Positions 1-9,495 are shown, counted from the stretch's first letter. The stretch is 64,000 nucleotides of DNA from Variovorax sp. OV329 (GCF_900114785.1 NZ_FOUG01000013.1:62001-126000); one strand, 5' to 3'. A program made the numbers and translations. Notes: generated by a model not told the origin, from the sequence alone.

Positions 1-2289
1 ACGACCACCCACAACCTCGGATTCCCCCGCATTGGCGCGAAGCGCGAATTGAAGTTCGCGCTGGAGGCCTACTGGAAAGGCGAGTCCACCCGCGACTCCC
101 TGAAGGACCTGGGCGCGCAACTGCGCCAGCGCCATTGGCAGGACCAGGCCGGCATCGACCTGGTGCCCGTGGGCGACTTCTCCTTCTACGACCAGGTGCT
201 GGACACCAGCTTCCTGCTGGGCAACCTGCCCGAGCGCGTGCAGGGCTTCCACGGCGATGCGCTGGACAACTACTTCCGCGTGGCCCGTGGCCGTTCGGCC
301 CAGACGGGCGAAGACCACGGCGCCTGCTGCGGCGGTGTCGCCGCCGGCGAGATGACCAAGTGGTTCGACACCAACTACCACTACATCGTCCCCGAGTTCA
401 GCGCGTCCACCGAGTTCAGGCTGGACGCGTCGCGCCTGCTGGCGCAGCTGGCCGAGGCGAAGGCGCAAGGCGTGAAGGCCAAGCCGGTCATCGTGGGCCC
501 CGTGACCTACCTGGCGCTGGGCAAGGCCAAGGACGACTCGGACAAGCTGGAACTGTTGCCGCGCCTTCTGCCGGTGTATGCGCAGTTGCTGGACGCACTC
601 GGGGCCCAGGGCGTGGAATGGGTGCAGATCGACGAGCCCCTGCTCGTGACCGAGCTGGATGCGCAATGGCAGCACGCCTTCAACACCGCCTACCACCAGC
701 TCAAGAGCTGCCGCGTGAAGGTCCTGCTGGCCACCTACTTCGGGCAGCTGCAGGACAACAAGTACCTGGCCGCCAACCTGCCCGTGGCCGGCCTGCACGT
801 GGACGCCATCAACGGCCGCGAGGACGTGCTGCCCTTGCTGAGCATGCTGCCGCCGCACAAGGTGCTGTCGCTGGGCGTGATCAACGGACGCAACATCTGG
901 AAGACCGACCTGGGCGCCGCGCTCGACTGGCTGGAGCCCATCGCCGAGCGGCTGGGCGAGCGCCTGTGGATCGCGCCATCCTGCTCGCTGCTGCACGTGC
1001 CCGTGGACCTGGCGAGCGAGAAGAAGCTGGACCCGGACCTCCAGTCCTGGTTGGCCTTCGCGCTGCAGAAGCTGGACGAACTGCGCGTGCTGGCGGCCGC
1101 CCTGAACCGGGGCCGCGATGCGGTGAAGGAGGCGCTGTCCGCCAACCGCGCCGCGCTCAATTCGCGCCGCACTTCGCCGCGCGTGCACAACCCCGAAGTG
1201 CAGGCGGCAGTGGCGCGCATCAGCCGCCAGATGGGCCAGCGCGAAAGCGGCTATGGTCAGCGCGCGGCCCAGCAGGCCGCCTTCCTGAAGCTGCCGGCCT
1301 ACCCGACCACCACCATCGGCTCCTTCCCGCAGACGGCGGAGATCCGCCACGCGCGCAGCGAATTCAAGGCCGGACGCCTGGACGAGGCTGGCTACGCGAA
1401 AGCCATGAAGGCCGAGATCGAGCGCAGCGTGCGCGAGCAGGAGTCGCTCGGGCTGGACGTGCTGGTGCATGGCGAGGCCGAGCGCAACGACATGGTGGAG
1501 TACTTCGGCGAGCAGCTCGACGGCTACGCCTTCAGCCAGTTCGGCTGGGTGCAGTCCTATGGCTCGCGCTGCGTGAAGCCGCCCATCCTGTTCGGCGACA
1601 TCAGCCGTCCGCGCGCGATGACGGTGGACTGGATCACCTATGCCCAGTCGCTGACCCGCAAGCCGATGAAGGGCATGCTGACCGGGCCCGTCACCATCCT
1701 GAACTGGTCTTTCGTGCGCGACGACCAGCCGCGCGCAGCCTCGTGCAGGCAGCTCGCCCTGGCCATCCGAAAGGAAGTGCTGGACCTGGAGAAGGCCGGT
1801 GTGCGCGTCATCCAGATCGACGAGGCGGCGCTGCGCGAAGGCCTGCCGCTGCGCAAGTCGCAGTGGAAGGAGTACCTGGACTGGGCCGTCGAGTCCTTCC
1901 GCATCACGGCCAACGGCGTGCGCGACCAGACGCAGATCCACACCCACATGTGCTATTCGGAGTTCAACGACATCATCGCGTCCATCGCGGACATGGATGC
2001 CGACGTGATCACCATCGAGACCTCCCGGTCGGACATGGAACTGCTCGATGCCTTCGACAGCTTCAACTATCCGAACGAGATCGGGCCGGGCGTGTACGAC
2101 ATCCACTCGCCCAACATCCCGACGCAGGAGCACATCGTGCAGCTGATGAGGAAGGCGGCGCAGCGCATCCCGGCCGAGCGCTTGTGGGTGAACCCCGACT
2201 GCGGGCTGAAGACGCGCCAGTGGGCCGAGGTGCTTCCCGCGTTGAGGAACATGGTGTCCGCCGCGAAGGTCTTGCGCGCGGCCGCCTGA
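1..2289 (+). CDS. metE: Cobalamin-independent methionine synthase, start codon just outside window
   Basis: Transfers the methyl group of 5-methyltetrahydropteroyltri-L-glutamate to homocysteine, the last step of methionine synthesis, in the cytoplasm. The frame is open from the first base and reads TTHNLGFPRIGAKRELK, the conserved MetE N-terminus, so probably only the ATG is missing. The N-terminal half is the duplicated barrel. The C-terminal catalytic half starts near TTTIGSFPQT and carries the zinc-ligand regions (VHGEAERNDMVEYFGE, IHTHMCYSEF, NPDCGLKTR). About 762 residues are visible, a normal family length. It converges on the alkylsulfatase gene downstream. Whether a cobalamin riboswitch or MetR site controls it cannot be seen here. 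Confidence 0.97.
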   Translation, partial: TTTHNLGFPRIGAKRELKFALEAYWKGESTRDSLKDLGAQLRQRHWQDQAGIDLVPVGDFSFYDQVLDTSFLLGNLPERVQGFHGDALDNYFRVARGRSAQTGEDHGACCGGVAAGEMTKWFDTNYHYIVPEFSASTEFRLDASRLLAQLAEAKAQGVKAKPVIVGPVTYLALGKAKDDSDKLELLPRLLPVYAQLLDALGAQGVEWVQIDEPLLVTELDAQWQHAFNTAYHQLKSCRVKVLLATYFGQLQDNKYLAANLPVAGLHVDAINGREDVLPLLSMLPPHKVLSLGVINGRNIWKTDLGAALDWLEPIAERLGERLWIAPSCSLLHVPVDLASEKKLDPDLQSWLAFALQKLDELRVLAAALNRGRDAVKEALSANRAALNSRRTSPRVHNPEVQAAVARISRQMGQRESGYGQRAAQQAAFLKLPAYPTTTIGSFPQTAEIRHARSEFKAGRLDEAGYAKAMKAEIERSVREQESLGLDVLVHGEAERNDMVEYFGEQLDGYAFSQFGWVQSYGSRCVKPPILFGDISRPRAMTVDWITYAQSLTRKPMKGMLTGPVTILNWSFVRDDQPRAASCRQLALAIRKEVLDLEKAGVRVIQIDEAALREGLPLRKSQWKEYLDWAVESFRITANGVRDQTQIHTHMCYSEFNDIIASIADMDADVITIETSRSDMELLDAFDSFNYPNEIGPGVYDIHSPNIPTQEHIVQLMRKAAQRIPAERLWVNPDCGLKTRQWAEVLPALRNMVSAAKVLRAAA

Positions 2290-2298
2290 GCGGCAACG

Positions 2299-2325
2299 AA
2301 AAAGCGGGCGCTGAGGCGCCCGCTT
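2299..2325 (-). terminator. Intrinsic terminator of the alkylsulfatase gene
   Basis: A perfect 10-bp stem (AAGCGGGCGC / GCGCCCGCTT) with a 4-base loop is followed on the minus strand by a run of five T. It lies 22 bases past the stop of the minus-strand alkylsulfatase gene. On the plus strand the stem is followed only by TTCC, so it may also end metE transcripts, but less efficiently. Confidence 0.8.
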
Positions 2326-2346
2326 CCACTCGATGGTCTCGCGTGC

Positions 2347-4398
2347 TTATGGCTTGTTGGGCCACACCAGCGGGAAGTCCGTGCTGGGCATGCTGAACAC
2401 GGCGACGATGTCATCCAGCGCGGCGGCGTTCCCGTCCGCCTTGAGCGCGCCGGACTTCGCTTCGTCGGCTGCCTTGGCCTGCGCCTTGACGATGCGGCCG
2501 AAGGTGGCCTGGTCGAGCGTGTAGCTCGCGTCCAGCTTCTCGCCCGGGAAGGGCTGGCCCAGGTTGAGCACCGAATTCTCCAGGCGCAGCGTGTACTTCT
2601 GCTTGCCGAGGGCCAGGCCGACGCGGATCGCCTTGCCCTGCGCCTTGGCCGGGTCCACCAGCGCGGCCAGGTAGTCCACGGCCATGGGAACGGGGATGGT
2701 CGCCGGGTCGATGATGGGCCGCGTGTGGCGGCGCTCGCCACCGTACTGGCGCAGTTCCATGGCAGCAGTCAGGTAGAAGCCGCGCCAGGTGGCGGACTCG
2801 GCCTGGAAGCCCATCTGTTCCAGCGCCGCGGCCTGCAGTTCGCGAGCGGCCTTGTTCTCGGGGTCGGCATACACGGCGTGGTTCACCAGCTGTGCGGTCC
2901 AGCGGTAGTCGCCCGCGTCGAAGGCCTTGCGGCCCAGCTTGAGCACGTTGTCGATGCCGCCCATGGCTTCCACGTAGAGCCTGGCCGCGTCGATGCGCGG
3001 CAGTGGGTCGAGCTCGGCCGGATTGCCGTTGAAGTAACCCAGGTAGAAGTCGTACACCGCACGCGCGTTGTGCTTGAGCGCGCCGTAGTAGCCGCGGTTG
3101 TAGAACTCCTTGTCCAGCGAAGGCGGCAGCTTGATCATGTTGGAGATCTCGACCGCGTCGTAGCCGTTGTTGGCCAGGCGCAGCGACTGGTCGTTGATGT
3201 ACTTGTACATGTCGCGCTGCTTGCCCAGGAAGGTGCGGATGCTCTCGTTGCCGTACACCGGCCAGGTGTGGGGGCTGAAGGCCATCTGCGCGTCGGCGCC
3301 GAACATCTCGAGCGCGGTGTTGAGCGTCTGCGCCCACACGCGCGCGTCGCGCACCTTGGTGCCGCGGATGGAGTAGAGGTTGTGCATCAGCTGGTTGCCG
3401 TCCTCGGCCAGGCACAGGGCCTTGAGCTGCGGAAAGTAGAACAGCATCTCGGCCGGCGCTTCGGTGTGGGGCGCCATCTGGAACACCACGTCCAGCCCGT
3501 CCACGGTGAGCTTTTGCCCGGTACGGCTCACGACCTGCGTGGGCGGCGCGAGGGTGACGATGTCCTGCGCGGCCGGCACGCCCAGGCCGTTGGTGATGGT
3601 GCCCGCCGGCCCGGTGGGCAGGTTGAAGCCGTAGGAGAAGCCCGAGCGCCGGTCGATGATGTTGCCGGTGTAGAGCTGCTCGCTCACCGCCTCTTCCATG
3701 AAGGCCTCGGGCACGATGACCTGCACCTTGCCCGCCTTGATGTCTTCCAGCGTGGTGACGCCCAGCATGCCGCCGAAGTGGTCGCCGTGGCTGTGCGTGA
3801 TGAGGATGGCCTTGACCGGCCGCGCACCCAGCTTCTCGTTGGCCAGCTTGAGGCCGGCGGCCGCGACGTTGGGCGAGATGTTGGGGTCGACCAGGATCCA
3901 GCCGGTCTTGCCCTCGATGAGGGTGAGGTTGGTGATGTCGTAGCCGCGGAACTGGTAGATGCGCTCGGCGATCTTGTACAGGCCCTGCACGTTGTTGATC
4001 TGCGCCTGGCGCCAGAGGCTGGGGTTGGCAGTGGGCGGCGCCTCGGCGGCATTGTTGAGGAAGTCGAGCTTCGAGGCGTCATAGACCACGCCTTTCTCGC
4101 TCATGTAGTTGCCATCCTTGCCGAGGATCTTCGGGTCGTCGAGCCTGGCGATGAAGCCCTTTTGCGCCGCCGCGTAGGCGGCCTTGTCACTGAAGTCCAG
4201 TTCCTTGAGCACGGCGGCGTTGGCCAGGCGCGTGTGCTCGGTGGCCACGCCGACCGGCAGCGGATCGCCGGACGGTGCGGCTTGCGAGGCCTGGGCTTTG
4301 CTGGTGTCGTTCGAGCCCGAACAACCCTGGAGTGCCAGCAGCGCGAGCGCGCTGGCGCAGAGGAGCGCGCGGCTCCCCAAGACGAGTCTTGTAGACAT
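2347..4398 (-). CDS. Alkylsulfatase-type metallo-beta-lactamase, predicted lipoprotein
   Basis: Member of the SdsA1/BDS1 linear alkylsulfatase family, which cleaves primary alkyl sulfates to alcohol and sulfate with a binuclear zinc centre. A signal peptide with a lipobox-like LQGC (Cys26) suggests export and lipid anchoring. The zinc motif THSHGDHFGG is at residues 201-210. The middle carries the dimerisation helices (LRLANNGYDAVEISNMIKLP) and the C-terminal third matches the SCP2-like Alkyl_sulf_C domain. 683 residues is usual for the family. An AGGGAG ribosome site precedes the ATG. It stands alone and ends at an intrinsic terminator. A paralogue without a signal lies at 33706-35580. The natural substrate is not proven; some family members act on other esters. 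Confidence 0.88.
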   Translation of the reverse strand: MSTRLVLGSRALLCASALALLALQGCSGSNDTSKAQASQAAPSGDPLPVGVATEHTRLANAAVLKELDFSDKAAYAAAQKGFIARLDDPKILGKDGNYMSEKGVVYDASKLDFLNNAAEAPPTANPSLWRQAQINNVQGLYKIAERIYQFRGYDITNLTLIEGKTGWILVDPNISPNVAAAGLKLANEKLGARPVKAILITHSHGDHFGGMLGVTTLEDIKAGKVQVIVPEAFMEEAVSEQLYTGNIIDRRSGFSYGFNLPTGPAGTITNGLGVPAAQDIVTLAPPTQVVSRTGQKLTVDGLDVVFQMAPHTEAPAEMLFYFPQLKALCLAEDGNQLMHNLYSIRGTKVRDARVWAQTLNTALEMFGADAQMAFSPHTWPVYGNESIRTFLGKQRDMYKYINDQSLRLANNGYDAVEISNMIKLPPSLDKEFYNRGYYGALKHNARAVYDFYLGYFNGNPAELDPLPRIDAARLYVEAMGGIDNVLKLGRKAFDAGDYRWTAQLVNHAVYADPENKAARELQAAALEQMGFQAESATWRGFYLTAAMELRQYGGERRHTRPIIDPATIPVPMAVDYLAALVDPAKAQGKAIRVGLALGKQKYTLRLENSVLNLGQPFPGEKLDASYTLDQATFGRIVKAQAKAADEAKSGALKADGNAAALDDIVAVFSMPSTDFPLVWPNKP

Positions 4399-4493
4399 TT
4401 TTTCAACTCCCTGATGACGGATGCCGGGGTGGCTCCGTCTGGGCGTACTGTAGTTGGATTTGTCTGTCGTCGAACCGGTACGCGGAGCAGTGT

Positions 4494-5414
4494 TCAGGCC
4501 TGCGCCTGCCTCGCCATGCTGCGCACCGACGAGGGCAACGCGCGGACCATCTCGGCCAGGTAAGCCGTCAGTTCGGATTCGTCATTGCGACGGCGGTTCA
4601 TCACGACCGGCGTGCTCACGCCTTCGTCGCCCAGGGGCAGGTAGAGCACGCCCTCGCGGTGCAGGTTCTGCACCGACTGCGGCACCAGCGCGTAGCCCAG
4701 GCCCGCCACCACCAGGCCGATCGCGGTCTGCACTTCGTTGGATTCGAGCGCCACCGTGGGTTTCAGCCCGCGCGACTGGAACATCTCCAGCACCTGGTCG
4801 GCATAGCTCGGCCGCGGCTTGGCGGGGTAGAGCAACAGCGGCTCCGAGGCCAGCTTGGCGAGGGTGATCTGCTTGTGCTTGACCAGCCGATGGTTCGCCG
4901 GCAACGCCACCATCACGGGCTCGTTGCGCACCAGTTCCCCCACGACGTCGTCGTCGTCGAAGGAGAGCCGCCCGAAGCCCATGTCGATGCGGCCGGCCTT
5001 GAGCCCTTCCATCTGCTGCACCGTCGTCATCTCGTGCAGGTGCAGTTCGACCGTGGGGTGCGCCTGGCGGAACTGCCGGATCACGTCCGGCAACTTGCCG
5101 TAAAGCGTCGATGGCGCAAAGCCGATGGCATACCAGGTGCGCCTGCCGCCCGCGATGCGTGCCGTGGCGGCCTGCACTTCCTGCATGCGGTCGAGCATCT
5201 GCTGCGCCTGGATCTGGAAGTAGCGCCCGGCCGTGGTGAGGCGCAGGGGCCGCGAGCTGCGGTCCAGCAGTTCGGCGCCGAGTTCCTCTTCGAGCGTGCG
5301 GATCTGCCGGCTCAGGGGCGGCTGCGCGATGTGCAGCTGCTCGGCCGCGCGGCTGAAGCTCAACTCGCGCGCGACGGCGCAGAAGTAACGCAGGTGACGC
5401 AACTCGAGGTGCAT
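4494..5414 (-). CDS. catR: LysR-type regulator of catechol/benzoate degradation
   Basis: A 306-residue LysR regulator of the CatM/BenM/CatR group, whose members activate cat and ben genes with cis,cis-muconate (and benzoate for BenM). The N-terminal winged helix-turn-helix is residues 1-60 (MHLELRHLRYFCAVARELSF, then SRAAEQLHIAQPPLSRQI), followed by the effector domain. The open frame runs far upstream, but the ATG at 5414 with AGGAGGAA six bases before it is clearly the start. It is divergent from catB, and the shared 120-bp gap carries a perfect ATAC-N7-GTAT operator, as expected for autoregulation plus catB activation. The CatM versus BenM effector preference cannot be read from sequence. 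Confidence 0.92.
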   Translation of the reverse strand: MHLELRHLRYFCAVARELSFSRAAEQLHIAQPPLSRQIRTLEEELGAELLDRSSRPLRLTTAGRYFQIQAQQMLDRMQEVQAATARIAGGRRTWYAIGFAPSTLYGKLPDVIRQFRQAHPTVELHLHEMTTVQQMEGLKAGRIDMGFGRLSFDDDDVVGELVRNEPVMVALPANHRLVKHKQITLAKLASEPLLLYPAKPRPSYADQVLEMFQSRGLKPTVALESNEVQTAIGLVVAGLGYALVPQSVQNLHREGVLYLPLGDEGVSTPVVMNRRRNDESELTAYLAEMVRALPSSVRSMARQAQA

Positions 5415-5462
5415 GGATCTTCCTCCTGCATGAAGGCGGATTGGTAGTAACCCGATGGCCGT

Positions 5463-5477
5463 ATACCTCAAAGGTAT
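5463..5477 (+). promoter_or_regulatory. CatM/BenM-type operator ATAC-N7-GTAT
   Basis: The bases read ATAC-CTCAAAG-GTAT, an exact match to the primary recognition site known for CatM and BenM LysR regulators. It lies in the divergent gap between catR (start 5414) and catB (start about 5535), where such sites are expected. A second dyad, CCAAT-N4-ATTGG at 5488-5501, lies 10 bp downstream and could be the activation half-site overlapping the catB promoter. Confidence 0.85.
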
Positions 5478-5534
5478 TTTGCCGGACCCAATCGATATTG
5501 GACCAAAGCGCTCGTGGAAACGAACATTCCACCC

Positions 5535-6689
5535 ATGAACACGAGCCCCACCATCCAGTCCATCGAGGCCATCCTGGTCGACCTGCCGACCATCCGTGCC
5601 CACAAGCTGGCGATGACCACCATGATGCGCCAGACGCTCGTGATCGTGCGCCTTCTGTGCAGCGACGAGATCAGCGGTGTCGGCGAGACCACCACCATCG
5701 GCGGCCTGGCCTATGGCGACCAGAGCCCCGAGAGCATCAAGAGCGCCATCGACACCTACATCGCCCCGCTGCTGGTCGGCACGGATGCGACCCGCATCAA
5801 CGGCGCGATGCAGCGCGTGTCGGCCTCGGTGCAGGGCAATTCGTTCGCCAAGTCGGCCGTGGAGATCGCGCTGCTCGACGCGCAGGCCCAGCGGCTGGGC
5901 CTGCCGGTGCACGCGCTGCTCGGCGGCGCGGTGCGCGATGCCCTGCCGGTGCTGTGGACCCTTGCCAGCGGCGATGCCACGCGCGACGTCGACGAGGCCC
6001 TCGCATTGATCGAGGCGCGTCGCCACAAGGTCTTCAAGCTGAAGATCGGAAGCCACCCGCTGGCCGACGACCTGGCCCATGTGCAAGCCATCCGCCGCGG
6101 CCTGGGCGAAGAGGTGATGCTGACCGTCGACGTCAACCAGGCCTGGGATGAGCCCACCGCCGTGCGCGGCGTCGCCGCACTCGAGGCCATCGGCGTGAGC
6201 CTGATAGAGCAACCCGTGGCGCGGCGCAATCGCGGCGCCCTCCGGCGGCTCGCGGCCCGCTTCGACGTGGCCATCATGGCCGACGAGGCGGTGCACGACG
6301 CCACCGACGCCTTCGACCTGGCCGCCGATGCCGCGGCCGATGTCTTCGCACTGAAGATCTCGCAAGCGGGTGGCCTGTGGCCCACGCTGCGTGCCGCGGC
6401 GGTGGCCGATGCGGGCGGCATGGGCATCTACGGCGGCACCCTGCTCGAAGGCAGCATCGGCAGCATTGCCGCGGCGCATGTGTTCGCGGCCTGCCCGACG
6501 CTTGCCTGGGGCACGGAGCTGTTCGGCCCGCTGCTGCTCAAGGATGACGTCGTCGTTAAGCGCCCCGAGTTCCGTGACTTCGAGTTGCAGTTGCCCCAGG
6601 TGCCAGGCCTGGGCGTGCAGCTCGACCTCGACAAGCTCGCCTTCTACCGCCGCGACCGCGCGTCGCAACCCGTTGCCGTCACTGCCTGA
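5535..6689 (+). CDS. catB: Muconate cycloisomerase
   Basis: Converts cis,cis-muconate to (+)-muconolactone, second step of the catechol ortho-cleavage branch. It is an enolase-superfamily enzyme: the N-terminal capping domain is followed by a barrel with the KLKIG catalytic lysine motif, metal ligands in TVDVNQAWD, LIEQPV and MADEAV, and the KISQAGG lysine. The chosen ATG gives 384 residues beginning MNTSPTIQSIEAILVDLPTI, which matches the family start. An in-frame GTG at 5514 would add seven residues, and neither start has a strong ribosome site. First gene of catBCA, 8 bp before catC. Confidence 0.95.
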   Translation: MNTSPTIQSIEAILVDLPTIRAHKLAMTTMMRQTLVIVRLLCSDEISGVGETTTIGGLAYGDQSPESIKSAIDTYIAPLLVGTDATRINGAMQRVSASVQGNSFAKSAVEIALLDAQAQRLGLPVHALLGGAVRDALPVLWTLASGDATRDVDEALALIEARRHKVFKLKIGSHPLADDLAHVQAIRRGLGEEVMLTVDVNQAWDEPTAVRGVAALEAIGVSLIEQPVARRNRGALRRLAARFDVAIMADEAVHDATDAFDLAADAAADVFALKISQAGGLWPTLRAAAVADAGGMGIYGGTLLEGSIGSIAAAHVFAACPTLAWGTELFGPLLLKDDVVVKRPEFRDFELQLPQVPGLGVQLDLDKLAFYRRDRASQPVAVTA

Positions 6690-6697
6690 GGACCACC

Positions 6698-6988
6698 ATG
6701 CTCTTCCACGTCGAAATGACCGTCCGCCTGCCGCACGACATGCCGAAGGCTGAAGCCGAGCAACTCAAGGCGCGCGAGAAGGAAATCGCCCAGGGCCTGC
6801 AGCGCGATGGCGTCTGGCGCCACCTGTGGCGCATCGCCGGCCGCTACGCCAACGTCAGCGTCTTCGACGTGGCGGACAACGCCGCGCTGCACCACACGCT
6901 GATGACGCTGCCCCTGTTTCCCTACATGGACATCGTCGTGCAGCCGCTGTGCCGCCACGGCTCTTCCATCCGGCAAGACGACCGCTGA
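6698..6988 (+). CDS. catC: Muconolactone delta-isomerase
   Basis: Isomerises muconolactone to 3-oxoadipate enol-lactone. The 96-residue protein begins MLFHVEMTVRLPHDM and contains LWRIAGRYANVSVFDV and the LPLFPYMDIVVQPL tail, the conserved signatures and normal length of this small decameric ferredoxin-like enzyme. It follows catB by 8 bp, so the two are cotranscribed. The next enzymes (enol-lactone hydrolase and CoA transfer) are not in this window. Confidence 0.96.
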   Translation: MLFHVEMTVRLPHDMPKAEAEQLKAREKEIAQGLQRDGVWRHLWRIAGRYANVSVFDVADNAALHHTLMTLPLFPYMDIVVQPLCRHGSSIRQDDR

Positions 6989-7044
6989 TCCCATCCGAAG
7001 CACCCGACCCACCCCACCGAACCCACGACCCGAAGGAGACAACC

Positions 7045-7965
7045 ATGAGCGACCTGACCCAAACCCAGCTACTGCAACGCGTGAAGCACTCGAACCGGCC
7101 CAACGGCAACCCGCGCGTGCAGAAGATCAGCGCACGCATCGTCGGCGACCTGTTCCGCGCCATCGATGAGCTGGACATCCAGCCCGACGAGTTCTGGGCC
7201 GGTGTCGACTGGCTCTCGCGCCTGTGCTCGGGCGGCCAGGCCGGGCTCATCACCGCCGGCCTGGGCTTTGATCGCCTGCTGGACATCCGCCTGGACGAAG
7301 CCGACGAGCGCGCCGGCCGCAACGCAGGCACGCCGCGCGCCATCGAAGGCCCGCTCTACATCGCCGGCGCGCCGCTGTCGAAGTACGAGACGCGTGTCGA
7401 CGAGGCGGGCGAGGCGCAGCGCGGCGAGACGATGGTCATGGAAGGACGCGTGGTCGATGTGAACGGCCAGCCCGTGGCCGGCGCGATCATCGACGTCTGG
7501 CACGCCAACGAGCTGGGCCGCTACTCGCACTTCGACCCCGACCAGGCCGAGTACGCCCTGCGCCGCCGCATCGAGACCGATGCGCAGGGCCGCTACCGCT
7601 TTCGCAGCTTCCTGCCGCCGGGCTACGCAATTCCGCCGAACAGCCCGACCTCCGAGCTGTTCAGCGCGATCGGCCGCCATGGCAACCGTCCGGCCCACAT
7701 CCACTTCCTGGTGGTCGCACCCGGGCTGCGCACGCTGACCACGCAGGTCAACGTGCCGGGCGACAGCTTCATCGACGACGACTTCGCCTTCGCCACGCGC
7801 GACGGCCTGATCCTCAAGCTGGAGAAGAACACGTCCGCCAAGGGCTACGAATCGCTCGGCGTGAAGGAGCCCTTCACCCGCGTGCCTTTCGACTTCGTCA
7901 TGCAGCCGGCCGCCGACGAAAGCGAAGCGGCGCCCCAGGCCCGCGTGGCACGCGCACTCGCCTGA
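7045..7965 (+). CDS. catA: Catechol 1,2-dioxygenase
   Basis: Intradiol ring cleavage of catechol to cis,cis-muconate with non-haem Fe(III). The 306-residue protein has the dimerisation helices at the N-terminus and then the beta-sandwich catalytic domain. The four iron ligands are visible: Tyr160 (ELGRYSHFD), Tyr194 (LPPGYAIPP), and His218 and His220 (RPAHIHFLV). The start at 7045 follows a good AAGGAG site; reading further upstream would run through catC. Third gene of catBCA, directly before the benzoate dioxygenase genes. Confidence 0.97.
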   Translation: MSDLTQTQLLQRVKHSNRPNGNPRVQKISARIVGDLFRAIDELDIQPDEFWAGVDWLSRLCSGGQAGLITAGLGFDRLLDIRLDEADERAGRNAGTPRAIEGPLYIAGAPLSKYETRVDEAGEAQRGETMVMEGRVVDVNGQPVAGAIIDVWHANELGRYSHFDPDQAEYALRRRIETDAQGRYRFRSFLPPGYAIPPNSPTSELFSAIGRHGNRPAHIHFLVVAPGLRTLTTQVNVPGDSFIDDDFAFATRDGLILKLEKNTSAKGYESLGVKEPFTRVPFDFVMQPAADESEAAPQARVARALA

Positions 7966-8112
7966 GCTGAGGCCCACCACTCCTGCGCCGGCGCGAGCCG
8001 ACCGGCCAGGAGCTCTTTCCCAACTCCGATCGTCGATGGTGAAGCAGCGCGCTTCGGCTTTGCGACGACCCCCTTTGCAGCGAATCGCCGCCCAACGCCC
8101 CCTGGAGACCCC
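7966..8112 (+). other. catA-benA intergenic gap
   Basis: A 147-bp gap without a credible gene. No ATAC-N7-GTAT operator and no strong terminator stem was found, so ben genes may be read from the catB promoter or from a weak internal promoter that I cannot define. Confidence 0.5.
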
Positions 8113-9495
8113 ATGATCCCCATCTACCCCGTGCAGACCACCAGGCTCGCCCAGCTGGACGCCTTGCTCGAAGACGATCCGGTCAAGCAAGTGCACCGCC
8201 TGGACCGCTCCGTGTTCACCGACGAGCAGTTGTTCGACCTGGAGATGAAGCACATCTTCGAGGGCAACTGGGTCTACCTCGCGCACGAGAGCCAGATCCC
8301 CAACGTCAACGACTACCTGACCGTCTACGTGGGCCGCCAGCCGGTGGTCATCACGCGGAGCAAGGACGGCAAGCTCAACGCCCTGGCCAACACCTGCACG
8401 CACCGCGGCGCGATCCTGTGCCGCCACAAGAAGGGCAACAAGTCCAGCTTCACCTGCCCCTTCCACGGCTGGACCTTCAGCAACGCCGGCAAGCTGCTCA
8501 AGGTGAAGGACAACAGCGCCGAGGCCGGCTACCCGCCGAGCTTCAACTGCGAGGGCAGCCACGACCTGACCAGGCTGGGGGCCTTCGAGAACTACCGCGG
8601 CTTCCTGTTCGGCAGCGTCAATCCGGACGTCGTACCGCTCGCGGAGCACCTGGGCGAGGCGGCCAAGATCATCGACATGATCGTGGACCAGTCGCCCGAG
8701 GGCCTGGAGGTGCTGCGCGGCGCATCCACCTACACCTTCGACGGCAACTGGAAGCTGGGCGCGGAGAACGGTGCCGACGGCTACCACGTCTCGTCGGTGC
8801 ACTGGAACTACGCGGCCACTACCAGCCGCCGCAGCAGCGACGGCAAGGTCGACACCGTGAAGGCCATGAACGCCGGCAAGTGGGCGCAGCAGGGCGGTGG
8901 CTCCTACACCTTCAAGCACGGCCACCTGCTGCTGTGGACCAACTGGTCGAACCCGGAAGACCGGCCGCTGTATGCGCAGCGCGGCGAATGGATCGAGAAG
9001 TTCGGCGAGGCGCGCGCGGACTGGATGCTGGGCAAGTCGCGCAACCTGTGCCTGTACCCCAACGTCTACCTGATGGACCAGTTCAGCTCGCAGATCCGCA
9101 TCGTGCGGCCGATCGCGGTGAACAAGACCGAGGTGACGATCTACTGCATCGCACCCAAAGGTGAAGCGCCCGAAGCGCGCACGCGGCGCCTGCGCCAGTA
9201 CGAGGACTTCTTCAACGCGACCGGCATGGCCACGCCCGACGACCTGGAGGAGTTCCGCTCCTGCCAGCACGGCTACGGCGCGCGCGCCGTGAAGTGGAAC
9301 GACATGAGCCGCGGCGCCACGCACTGGATCAAGGGGCCGGACGCCACCGCCGACCTGATCGGCCTGAAGCCGGACATGAGCTGCATCAAGACCGAGGACG
9401 AGGGCCTGTACATCGGCCAGCACGAGTACTGGCTCGCGACCATGAAGAAGGCCTATGGCGCCGAGCAGGGTGAGTTGACGGAAGGAGCGCTGTGA
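8113..9495 (+). CDS. benA: Benzoate 1,2-dioxygenase large subunit
   Basis: Alpha subunit of the ring-hydroxylating oxygenase that turns benzoate into the cis-1,2-dihydrodiol carboxylate. The Rieske centre is complete: Cys95-x-His97, 17 residues, Cys115-x2-His118. The mononuclear iron site region GAENGADGYHVSSVHW follows. 460 residues is normal for BenA/XylX. Benzoate is preferred over toluate because the cluster feeds catechol into catA, but substrate range is inferred. It overlaps benB by one base (TGATG), a sign of translational coupling. Confidence 0.96.
   Translation: MIPIYPVQTTRLAQLDALLEDDPVKQVHRLDRSVFTDEQLFDLEMKHIFEGNWVYLAHESQIPNVNDYLTVYVGRQPVVITRSKDGKLNALANTCTHRGAILCRHKKGNKSSFTCPFHGWTFSNAGKLLKVKDNSAEAGYPPSFNCEGSHDLTRLGAFENYRGFLFGSVNPDVVPLAEHLGEAAKIIDMIVDQSPEGLEVLRGASTYTFDGNWKLGAENGADGYHVSSVHWNYAATTSRRSSDGKVDTVKAMNAGKWAQQGGGSYTFKHGHLLLWTNWSNPEDRPLYAQRGEWIEKFGEARADWMLGKSRNLCLYPNVYLMDQFSSQIRIVRPIAVNKTEVTIYCIAPKGEAPEARTRRLRQYEDFFNATGMATPDDLEEFRSCQHGYGARAVKWNDMSRGATHWIKGPDATADLIGLKPDMSCIKTEDEGLYIGQHEYWLATMKKAYGAEQGELTEGAL

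Noticed and set aside
5415..6668. Upstream extension of the LysR frame opposite catB
   Set aside because: The ATG at 5414 has an excellent ribosome site and matches the LysR N-terminus; the extension is antisense to catB.
7069..9423. Long minus-strand frame across catA and benA
   Set aside because: Lies opposite two genes with complete active-site motifs; its translation is low-complexity and unrecognisable.
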